Assembly (NCBI GenBank): GCA_040954595.2
Contig: CM082586.2
Location: 1,178,001 to 1,242,000 of the forward strand
DNA length: 64,000 nucleotides
Source of the DNA: Balanoglossus misakiensis
Lineage: Eukaryota > Hemichordata
Direction: 5' to 3'
Made by a program: the position numbers and the translations under genes. This document shows, one piece after another, positions 53,143 to 64,000 of the stretch (positions are counted from its first letter, which is position 1; each line of letters opens with the position of its first letter). The notes below the pieces were generated by a model. The model was given only the letters and a program-made list of their open reading frames with translations, was not told where the DNA came from and ran no database searches.

Positions 53143-56100
53143 CTAGGTTATTCTATTGGCAGTAGGTAAAGTAGAAAATGAATTGGAACTTTCCATGGAT
53201 GTCACAGACGATCGGTGAGGCGTATCTGCTAACGAGGAGGTTGTAAAGAGTTTATACCAGCCTAGAGTGTTACTGGAGAGGTCTATATCATCTAGAAGTA
53301 TTTGTGAAACGCCCATGAAAACCTTGCGGTCCATACGACCGTAATCACCCCAAACTGTAATCTGTTGAAAAAATAACAGAGTACAGAAAGTTAGTTAATT
53401 CCATTCTCAGAAGAAATACTGACACAAAGGTAGTGTCATTGCTACTAATATGACTACATGAAAAATACATATACAACAGTCATGCCATTTTGTTCACTGG
53501 GTTCGAGATAACAGCCAGGATGTAATAGGCCAACTTACTTGCAGTACTTTCCCCTTGTGCTCCTCTTCAAATGTGAGTGTCTGTTGGTACAAGGGATCCA
53601 GCGTTCTCCTAGCGATCTTCGTCTTTCTCTTACCAACACAGCGCTTACCATCCATCAGGTACACTTTTACATAGGGAGCTGCAGATTGTGTATAAAGGAC
53701 AAAAGCATAAGTTGAGTTGGGAAGATTGGCATTGGCTTGTTAATGTTAGCAGCAAACAATCGCAACACCAATACACCCCTGCCTGAGTCACCATTCAGAG
53801 TGAGCCAATCAGAATTTGTTTCTCACAAGCTATCAAGCCTAGTGTGTAATTTGCACCTTCTTAACGGGATTGACTTGGTACTCATATTTGATGGTTTTGA
53901 TGAATTGAAAGGCTGCAGCTCGTATTACAAATGTCATTCTGAATGGTGACAAAGGCTGAAGAGCACATTAAAAAATCATTAATCGCATAAAGAGAGTAAA
54001 AACATGGAAAGCAAAATGGTTTTTAGTTAATATTTTAACCAGATATAAAGAATGGAAATAAGAATCACTACAAACAGCAAAAACAAATCACACAAATCTA
54101 AGTTTACCAAAACAAATATTTACCAAACAGCTCTACAGCCACTGGGTGCATTACTAATTACATGTAGCTGTGGAAATGGTATGTGGGGGAACAGCAAGGG
54201 ACAATGTTGTAAATGGCCAATAAATCATTTTATAAAATAAATATCAGGTTCCAGTAAATATTTAAAAAAAAATAATATATAACTGGACAAAAACATCTGT
54301 ATGATACAATGGTCATACTTGGGTGAAGGAAGAAATTATACAAATGAAAATGAAAATATCATTTATCAGATGGTGCTGTATTTGCTAAAAAGCAGCATGG
54401 CACTCTCTTTAAAATAAATGAAGTATAAATAACCGATTCAGTGAATGAAGAGGTAACTTCTGACAACCAAATGGGATGGACACTGACCTGGCAGAATTTT
54501 GGCCCCAGGTTTGGCCATCAAGCCTCTGGCCCTGACCACTTCAACTTCCAAGTGACCGTTCTTCTCGCAGATACCAACTTGGATGTCTCCCAGACAGGGT
54601 GATCCCAACACTTGCCGGCCGACCAACTGCGCTGGACCGAGGCCATCAATGAAGTCTCCGAAATGTCCTTCAGGACCCAGTCGTAGCCCAGTCGGCAACC
54701 ACATTCTGTGGGAGAGCGAGAGAAGAAGAACCGGTTACATGGATGCAATATAACAGCGCATTCAGTAACCTGAAAGGGTAGTATTAATTACACACATATG
54801 CACAAAAATTAGTTTGTAAGGTTGATAATAGAAAGTGAACCATTTTATTCACATCTATAGCTGACATAGGAGATAGAGTTCAAGAACAAAAAGTTTGAAT
54901 GGAATCAACATAATATGATAAATTAAACATGGAAATAATGCTGAATAAATTTAAAAAAAAGTTAAAGTAGTAGTAATAGTTGCAAGATCTGTAAGGTAAG
55001 AAAGAGTAAACCTTTAAAGGATGGTAAAGACAGTGCTCTGAAATTGTAACCATGCAGTTGTGAAAAGCTTGCTTTCGCATCAGGTAAAGCACCCCTCTCC
55101 CTGCAGTACTCTGATCCAACCCTCACACCCTTCAGTCAGTGAGGTTGGGTCCATGTACATAATTTGTGGGAGTGAGGGGGTTTCAGGAAAATTGCAGGAA
55201 AGATGAATAAGAGGAAGATATACACGCATGCGTATGACTTGGCTGCTGCTGAGTTTGGACTTACCGGGTGAAGTGAGACAAGTAACTATCACTAGTGGTT
55301 GTCTCACTTACAGCTAAGCTAATGGTTGGAAGGAGGGAAAGAAGGAGAAATGAAGACACCGGTTATACCAGATGGGAGGAGGGTCGATGATCTTGCCAAG
55401 GCATGAGCACAGTTACAAACACCAAGGATAATTTTTAAACAAATACAGGGAATATATGGCTTTGAGGTGGATTGGATTGCAGCTCTGTTGTAAAGCAATA
55501 CCACAAATGATGGCACAGAATCCTGTTAGCTGCACTTACATAATCTCTGGTTTTATGGACTCACAACCAACCTTACACCCCAATGAGCATGCAAAGTGCT
55601 GTTTAAAAAAATGAACAGATATTTGGTACTTACGAGGAAGAACTCTCAGAGCTGAGACTGCAAATACTGCCATCTGTACTTTCTCTGCTCGTCTGCTTGA
55701 CCATGCGGTTTCGCATTTCGAGTGGAACACCCACCTCTTCACTTCTCACGATCGAACTGCGAGGTTTCTTGCCTGACCCTTCTGCAAATATTCAAAAAAG
55801 AAAGAATCCGTGAAAATCATTCATGGTTTGTGGGTGGGGGAGGAAGGAGGGATTAAATTCAACAGGTGGTTGCGCTTTAGAACCTGCAGCTGGTGATTGG
55901 CGTCTCCAGATGACTCATCCGGAAGATCCGTGGATTTGAGAGAAATCTCCTTGAAACAAAAGCTGTATTAAGGAATAAACATGCTCGAACATGACAGAGG
56001 AAAGATTAAAAATGAAATGACTTTTTTTCCTGACAATTTGTCTAGGCAGGGTCATCTATCTTAAACAACCAAGTTGGCTCCATTTCTACTGTTAGGCTCA

Positions 56101-59100
56101 CAACTACCGGTATATTGCATGCCACTGAAGCAATCATGGATAACGAACACTAATTAAAGAACAAAGATGACAAAGCTTGGTCACACATGGCTGCTCATCA
56201 CACCCTCCCTCAAAAATACATTGGCAGCAAAGTTCTTTTTCTGTCCTCCTGAAAAGCTACAACCGTTTAATCAGCACCAACAATGGCAGAATGGCAGATT
56301 GTAAAAATACAACACAACAGTATGGTTTCTATTTTTGTGTCTCTTTCTCTTTGCGAGTGACACACTGTTAATTATGCACACACCAAGTGCTGAATTCACA
56401 GCCTCGTGCGAGTTAAAACACCCAAATGAAAATTCGTTCCTAACTGCATTCTGCTTTCTCTCTCACTAACAGCACAATGCACCGTAACAGTACGTACCCC
56501 TTCCCAAGAACGCTCATAGGGGTTACGTAACCACGGCCGTGACGTGACATATGCCCAAGTGTCTGCACAATCAACAGTGATCAGGGGGTAGCTTTTTCAT
56601 CTGGACCTAAAACCTCCCCTAGGAGATTACACTGCTTTCCAATTCCCTATTGTCCCCCCTCCCCTTTGTCTCTGCTGCAACTCTGACGATTCAAAACACT
56701 GCACCCTGACGTAAATCTGACTGAAAAAACAACAGAACATGCTGACGTCTACCATTCCCAGCTTATGCCCATTCATCCCCAGCAAAACACCATCCATTCT
56801 GTTTTTGTTCTCACTATGAAACAACCAGTACACACTGCTTGAACAAACTGATGCCCTCGTGGCCAAGTTCCCTGGAGTGGGGTTGATACAAAAATATTGA
56901 CAAATTGGTGGAATTTTTCCTCCTGCTTAATCAGAAAAGTACTGAATGCAAAGACGCTAATCCCTAAAATAGGAAGAAAGATGTGATGCTTTTTCTCATA
57001 ATTTGGACAATTCTGAGTTGCCTGAGATTTGAAAACAAGGCCCTTTTTGGTTACTTTGGAAACTGGCAACTGATGACCGAAGCACATGAATTGTTACTGC
57101 GATTAAATGCAAACCCAAAAATAAATATATGATGTCTGGTATCACCCATATTGTAGCCGTCGATCAATTTGACTCTGACAGTGCTGTCCGGGTGCAAAAG
57201 TATGACAATTAAAAGACTTCGCAGACGACGAGAGAGCCTGGGACTAACTTGAAACGACAACACTCATATTACAAAAAAGTCATAACTGTTGATTCTTACC
57301 AGTGGCACTGAGCTGCGATGTACTATTGCTTTTCCTGGAGAGTCCCACCAGGGCGGCCATCTTGTATCCAATACTGGCCCGTCGCTTCTTGCCCTCCCGT
57401 GTGTTGGGCTCAGCGGCCGAGTCAGAAATACTGCCATCCTGTTTCTCGTAAGTGTAAACATCACTGGAGCTGGAGCTGCGATTCAGGGGTTTCTTATTGG
57501 GAGCATTGCTCTGCATTTTGGCACTAAATGCACTGAAAAACAAAAACCAAAACATTTCTTTTAAAATATTGCAAAAAATTCTCCGGGATGAGAAAAAGAA
57601 AGAAAAAGTTGTCTGTATTAGACCTAGTATTTGTTAATAGAAATATGTAAATGTATGCACTAAATATGACTTTATTCATATTACTATTTATAGGCATATA
57701 GATCTTTTGTTTTGGGCATCTGGTTTTTTTTAAAGAAAAGTCTGTTAGTATGGAGAATAATGTTTCTGTGAAGAAAAATTTGACATTAATCAGAAAAATT
57801 CAACTGGCTACAAAATCTTTCTCTACAGCATAAGCTAACAAATTTTACTATATTATCTCAACTATTAACATTTAACCGTAACACTTTATGAGAGAGCTAC
57901 ATGTATTACTGTAGTCAGGGCTGAGACTTATTTATTTTTCAGAGCCACTATGACGTTTGTAAAAAACCTACTTTTGAATAATTGAAGAAAAAATCTCTCA
58001 ACCACCTGAAGTATTACTGACCGAACACACAACAATTTGTCTGTCAACATTTCATAAAAAACAGGAAACACTCATGCCAGTTGCAGACATCGCGAGATTG
58101 ATTCCCAGTACATGGGAATGACCAGCTGAAGCTGAAGCCACATCAGTTGTACTCAAATAACAGGAACTTAATTAAAAAGACGGCCTAAATTTAGGTGCGC
58201 ATTAAATTTCCATTCAATTGATGGCCACTTGTTGGTTAAATTTAGATGGTAAGAGCTATTTAAAACTTTAATATTGCATTCACCACTGTCGTTAAGGTTT
58301 CAAAAACAAGTCATCAACAGGTTTTTATGTCCCGGGAATCTGTACCATTTCCGATATTTTCAAAATCCACTCGGCGATAGATTTTACCAGGGGAAAAAAA
58401 CAAACTCTATCTGATCAGCATGAATGTACACAGGGCTTGTTTCCACATATTGCCTACAGATTCTGTTGTAGCTGCAGATACATGGTTAACATTGAGCTTG
58501 ATGTTGTGGGATCTACTGGTACATGTTATTACAGTTTAACTGTGTCTTTGTCCTGTCCACGACCTTTGTGTGAGTATGTATGAGAGGGGATTAGCCGCAA
58601 GATTGTAATGGCTCATTGTCTCCAAACAAATGGACGGGCAAGTGGAATGCTGGATGTGCATGTATGTGCCCCGAATAGAGTGACTACATGTATGTTTGAA
58701 TGTTGGCTATACATGTAGATGTGTGTGTAAAATTATAGGCAACACTTTGTTTTGTTAAACACACAACTCCAGAGATATAACAAATAATTTCATACCATGA
58801 ACAGACAAAGTGATGTTACGTGTACGTGATACGAAATGAGCATGATGGAGATCAGGGCATGCCGGTTTACATACTGATATTCAGTGATTTTAAGTTGCTG
58901 GTGAGATGGATCACATGCTATTCTGTGACGATTTGAAACTGTATGACAGTGAATGACGATTACTATGAAGTTGTCCATAATGCATGATGGTGAAACAAGA
59001 CATAATGTATTGTCTTTTATTTCTGGGAATGCTATCACGGTATAAGGGGGGGGGGGGGTTCCAAAAAATGCATAAATGAGTCAATATCTGACATTCACTA

Positions 59101-61826
59101 AAAATACAACGAACTTTTGACGAGATTTTTTACAAGTACAAATGAGAGTGTATTTCACTTGACACGGACGTCGAGTAAAACGCTTCAAAACTAACTTTGA
59201 GAGCCTCTTTTTGAGGCTTTTTCGCAGGCTTTTTTGTCTGTTTAGAGATCCCCTGTGTCTGATGGGAAGTGGAGAATCTGAGAGGTTGGGAACGCTAGAG
59301 CTGTAATAAAAAACAGAAAAGCAAAAAAAGAGAGATACTATTGAAATTAACCGTGCGATAGCTGCAACTCTATACAATTGTGGTATTTACATAAATACAA
59401 CGCTGTTCCACTCAGTAAAGCGCGTGTGTTGTCTTTCACTGCCAGAAGTCAAAAGAAGTTTCTGTCAACTTTTTTCCCTGAGGCTTTTTTAGCCTGCTTT
59501 GACAGAAGTTAATGCTGCGTTCAGCAGAGAAAAAGTTTCGACTAGTTCTGAAACAGAATTTCTTTTAAGAAGTGCTGCTGGCAGTGAAAGAGCTTAGATG
59601 CAGAAGCGATGGGTATTAGGACTTGAATGGATTAGTCTAAACACTGCAATGTATGCCAATCAGTGGCAATCCACTGTGTGCAAGAAAGGGTTAGCAAAAC
59701 TGAAGAAAAAATCAAAACAATTGAGAAGTTAAATTTAAAACAAAACACACAAAAAATGAAAGCAGATAAAAGTAAAAAAAATCATAAATACATGCATACT
59801 CTGAAAACATCCAGGACCAAAGATCATTGCCAAGTTCTTTGCGGAGGTTTCCCATGGCGAACAAGGGAAAAGTAGCGGAGTTCAAATTCAGGAGTTGGTG
59901 GTCTTCATGCATCTAAGTGGTGGGATCGATAGGACCTGGAATATTCACATCCAGGGAATATCAAAGAGCATGCAGTTACTGTGGATGACGACACGAAGGA
60001 ATATACTACAGTGATGCCTGTGAACTTCAAGACTTTCTGAGTGAACGTTGGATTTCACACTAAACAACGCTGCGTGGAGAGCCTCCCTAGGCTAGGCAAA
60101 AAAAGATCATTGTTGTTTGTCTTGACCGACTTCCAGACAAAGCATCATCACAGACAATTCACACACGTGGTCACGGCCGTCAAGGACATATAATTAACAA
60201 GTGACGTCACTGTGACGTGGAACACAATCTTTTCTATTCTCTGAAACCGTACAACTGACGCAGAATTAACTGCAGCACAATTAAATTAACTAGTTCACAG
60301 TTCATTATTCGTGACGACAACAAAGCGTCATAGGGAATATTATCAAAATTTGTTCATGGCCAGAGACAGTTATTAATATTGGAAAATAATAATAAAAATA
60401 GAAATGTTTGTACCACCTACAACAAAATTAATGTATACCATCCACCCACGTCTTAAAATGAAATATACTTATGAATTATTCTAGAGCCAGTTCAGTTCAA
60501 ATGTCCAATGACTCACCTCAGTTTGCGAGTGGCTTTCTGGCCGGGTACGGCCTGTGACTGGGTGGACATGGTACTGATGCGCGACGTCTCGCTGACCTGT
60601 GTGATGCCGGACACGTCGCTGGTGCTGGACACGTTGCTATCGCTGGACTTGATGGAGATGTTGTCAGGGCTCTGTTTGCGCATGCGTGGTTTCTGTTGGA
60701 TCTCTGACATGGTCATTCCCAGGTGGGGGGATAGGGTGTTGGCAGAGGCTGCCTGCTTGTACTGGTTCATTTTCATCTTGAGTTTCATCTGGCGAGCTCT
60801 TTCTTCAAGTTCTGCTTGAGCTGTTTGTTTGGGGAAGTCCAGAGAGAATTATCAGTGAGACTTGGAGGATATGAAGAAGTTTCTGCAAATACAAGAATTA
60901 GTGTATCTTTATGTCAGAGAAAAAAGCACATTAGATATTTTAAATGAGAACTAACCTCTGTCTCCTCTGGTTTGATGTACTGGCAACTGAGGCAACTGAC
61001 GGTGTTTTCTGGGGGTCGAGGGAGTCGATGACGGTGATGATCTAGCGGGTGATGTGGCTGGGTGTCGGATCGGGGAACTTGGCAAACTGGTGACTGGGGA
61101 ACGCATATCCGGCGGTGACATTGTGCCAACCATTGCGTTATGATACTCGCGTTCGAGTTCACGGTTTCCTCGGATTTCAGACTGGCTTCTTCTGTGCAGA
61201 TCGCCGCGTGGAATATCTGATCGTCGAGTTGGGGATCGCGCCCTGTCGATGTCAGATCTTCGTGTTGGAGATCTTGATCGTTCGATTTCAGACCTGCGTG
61301 TCGGCGACCGAGATCGTTGGATGTCGTATTCACCTGGTGGAGGTCGCCCTCTACGGCCTGGTGATGGTGATCTTGACCTTGGTCTTGGAGGTTGATCTGG
61401 CACTGTTAGAGTGTGTGGTGGAGGCCGATCGTTTAATTCCTCTCTTGGTGGTGGCAGAACTGAGGAAAGAGATCAAGAAGTTTGGATTGAAAAATCAATT
61501 ACAAGAACACAAATAAAACACACACAATACTTTCACTGAACCCAGACTTTCACCAGATTTTATTCTCATTTTGCCTAACTACATGCATGCACAGCATGGC
61601 TAATAAGAGCGCTTTTTACCATCAATGATCTCACCTGTCCCAGTCCGTCTCCTTGGTGATGGCGATACTGGCTGTGGTGGTGCGTGTTGTCTTCTGTCTG
61701 GAGCCCTCGTTGGTGCTCTCTGCTGCTGACTATGATCAGAGTTTCCTTCGCTTCTTGGTGGTGGACTACAACTGCTTCCGTACGATGAAACGCTCGCACC
61801 GTCTCCTACTCCAACAACTGTTGAGC
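53143..61826 (-). CDS. RIMS: RIM (regulating synaptic membrane exocytosis) protein, C-terminal part
   Basis: Nine - strand exons, all in phase: 61826-61635, 61459-60956, 60820-60517, 59300-59196, 57532-57300, 55781-55634, 54705-54488, 53678-53539, 53361-53143 (about 687 codons). RIM is a presynaptic active-zone scaffold that docks vesicles and gathers Ca channels. Seen: a Ser/Arg/Pro-rich linker with three 12-residue RSRSPTRRSDI-type repeats; ELEERARQMKLKM; KKRRASIGYKMAALVGLSRK; RMVKQTSRESTDGS; then GDFIDGLGPAQLVGRQ and the C2B domain (DIQVGICEKNGHLEVEVVRA, KILP-APYVKVYLMDGKR, TLDPLYQQTLTF, WGDYGRMDRKVFMG, WYKLF). RIM C2B lacks Ca-binding aspartates in known family members. The zinc-finger, PDZ and C2A domains must lie right of the window. 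The gene is convergent with GCLC. Cassette exons may have been missed. Confidence 0.92.
61215..61322 (-). repeat. 36-bp coding repeat, three units, in RIM exon
   Basis: Three in-frame copies of a 12-residue unit (IQRSRSPTRRSE, IERSRSPTRRSD, IDRARSPTRRSD) sit inside the 504-nt exon. The units are similar at the DNA level too, so a local tandem expansion is likely. Confidence 0.85.
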
Positions 61827-64000
61827 CTATACAAAATTGAAGAAGAAAAAATCATATTATGATTAAGTTGTAACAATCTGAATCCGTGCAACTCTCATGA
61901 GCTCACTCACACGATGTTGTTTGTTCCTTCGTCACAAACAGTCATTCCCCAGACTTTATATTTCAAAGAACTCTGCAAGATTCGTGCAGGCAGTCACGCT
62001 TACGTACATGCATATCATCCTCATGGGAGACGGGCAAGTCTACACCTCCGTCTGATCACATTACATATACAGCTAAGTCATAAATCCCTATGCCCCTTCC
62101 AGCTATGCTTTGCATCACACGCAGTACAGATACACAACGCAAATAAAAAATTCACACACGCTCAATTCTCCAACAATCTTAGTTTCCCTCACCACAAACA
62201 AAAGCATGCAAGGAAACCATTTTTTCTGTGGTTAAACCGTTATGCTTGTAGACTTGTATGGGATAGTAGACCAGACAATGTAATTAGCACAAAAAAGAAA
62301 AAAGCTTCACGGCCTGGTTTGTGTGACCGCATCAAATCAGCCTTCACAATGAGTCCTACATCTTACAAACTCAATTATATTTTAAGTAGTAGCACACTTC
62401 TCCAGATCATGCAACAACTTGCCATCAGTTAAAGTAGATAAAGGCTAATTACAAAAAAACCCTCAGGCACTGAGCATCAATTTATCATCAGTTAACAAGA
62501 CTTTAAAATATCACTCAATAAAAAAAAACACTTATCTGGCCGATAGGCTTATCTTTATTCTGATTGGTTTAACAGATAGTTTTTTTCTCTCTTAAAGAAA
62601 GTGTGACATGATTTCCCATGAACTGCAACTAGTTTTTTTTTTGACGAGATGCGTTTTAGACAACTGGCACAGAATTCCACAACAATTGTATGGTTTACAA
62701 GTCTCCAATCACAGATGCAGCACCACATCCTGCTTTTTTTTAATCAAAAACACTTGTTCCCAATTAAATCGATAAAAAAATCTCATCATCAACATTGCAT
62801 TCTTGGAAAAACACCCTTCTCTGAATTCCAACAGTCTGCCTTGGCACAATGCCAATGAGGTTTTATTGGTTGGATATCACGCAGACAGCGTTATCTGTCT
62901 TTCTGTTTACCACGAAGAAGTACTCTCTCACTTTCCAGTATATGATAAATCATACCGGAAATCTCCGTGTCCTTGAACAAAGCCAACACAAGAGGCTGGT
63001 TAAGATGAGTTGTGTCATTAAATCAGACATGTTCAAGAATTGTTGTCTCTCTCTCTCTCAATCTCTGAAAAACAATTCCACTTTCGATGATCCTTCCCAT
63101 ATATAGTTATAGTTCTGGGAATTTTTCTAGCGTGTCGACTCAACTGATATAATTTATGTCGCACGTACCAGCACAAGTGAGTGTGGATATTATTTATGAG
63201 AAGACTACCTTTTGTAAACTGGCTTTTAACAATGCACATCCACTATGAGATCTTTAACCTATAGGGGTAGGGAAGAATATATTATTGCAGTGATGGACGC
63301 TGGTGGGAGGGTGGGGGGCCATGAGGTGGGGGAGGGTGGGGACTGAGAGCATTGTAAGACTAAGAGGCAAGTTATCATCGTTTTTTTTAATCAATTTTTA
63401 ATTTCCTTGCATGTGGGATATGGATATCTGGGTAAATCCATTTCTGATGAGTAACTTGTAGGTCAGATTAATGCCATCAGTGGGCGCACAGTGTATACTG
63501 TGTTCCAATTAAAACAACAATGCTGTCCCGGGAATATCGTACAAGAACTGCTGCGAGGTCGACAGACGGGAGGGAAGCTGTGTGTAGGTTTTACAAGTCA
63601 TGTGTATAGATCGATTGTGAATAAATCATTTCATCGACACATACAGCTTGGGGGGGACAAGCCAAGGTAATTGGTTCAGAATTAAAAATTGGGAGGTGGG
63701 TGGTTGCGTGGGGGGTCACAGGTGATCTAGGGTGGGATTTCTTGATAAAATCATCACCGGTCATCATATGCTCAAGGTGCCAGATTGATAATGGAAGCGC
63801 CCTCTCTGTAACTTACCGATATCGGACATCACAAAATTCACATTCAGAAGATTTTACTAAGACTAATTTTCCAATACTTTTCCCAAGAATGTCATCAATT
63901 ACCAAATGCATGTTACATTTGATCGACTTCTCTGTTGGCATGACTACCAGTCATCACAAGGAAATCACAACATTTCTAGGTTTTCTCCACAAATTGTAAT
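61827..64000. other. RIM gene intron, no exon recognised
   Basis: Sequence upstream of the first recognised RIM exon. Phase 1 is needed for the preceding exon, which I could not find before the window end. A CT run lies near 63046-63059 and a G-rich stretch at 63299-63345. Confidence 0.5.

Noticed and set aside
55884-55949. 66-nt cassette exon in the RIM gene (acceptor TTTCAAG, donor CTGCAG|GTT)
   Set aside because: In the phase 1 required by its neighbours it contains TGA; only another frame is open.

Overview
The window is animal nuclear DNA: it has spliced genes with GT-AG introns, BTB/zinc-finger regulators, a RIM-type synaptic protein gene, a metazoan glutamate-cysteine ligase gene and a tyrosine-recombinase retrotransposon. 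Gene content fits a marine invertebrate, perhaps a non-vertebrate deuterostome, but nothing in the sequence fixes the species.

Layout. 1-13640 is an 87-bp satellite array of about 150 copies. Its strand orientation flips across a 100-N assembly gap (5024-5123), and it decays into divergent units at its right edge. 13900-19690 holds two tandem UDP-glucuronosyltransferase-like genes on the + strand (521 and 533 aa) with the same exon structure. Both lack the usual catalytic His and Asp. 20928-24245 is an intronless BTB/C2H2 zinc-finger gene on the - strand (1105 aa, 20 fingers). 25436-31815 is a complete 6.38-kb DIRS-order (PAT/Ngaro-type) retrotransposon on the - strand with gag, RT-RNase H and tyrosine recombinase, bounded by perfectly matching split direct repeats. 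32097-36725 is a second BTB/zinc-finger gene on the - strand (1542 aa, nine two-finger modules). 39129-46692 is a 15-exon GCLC gene on the + strand, for which a complete 654-aa reading frame was reconstructed. 53143-61826 is the 3' part of a RIM (RIMS-like) gene on the - strand: nine exons covering the linker and C2B domain, with the 5' part beyond the right edge. A candidate first exon of an unidentified gene lies at 48184-48283 on the - strand.

The genes do not form one pathway. The UGT pair and GCLC both belong to detoxification/redox families, but they are separated by unrelated genes and no co-regulation can be shown.

The most unusual signal is in the retrotransposon. One short leader exon with a phase-0 donor lies just inside its terminal repeat. 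Each of the three protein modules is preceded by a splice acceptor in the matching phase, and the RT and recombinase frames have no usable ATG of their own. This suggests that one leader is alternatively spliced onto three proteins. Other signals are a TTAA-flanked MITE family whose target site supplies the GCLC stop codon, a tiny palindromic element with 8-bp direct repeats, and regular internal repeat architectures in both zinc-finger proteins.
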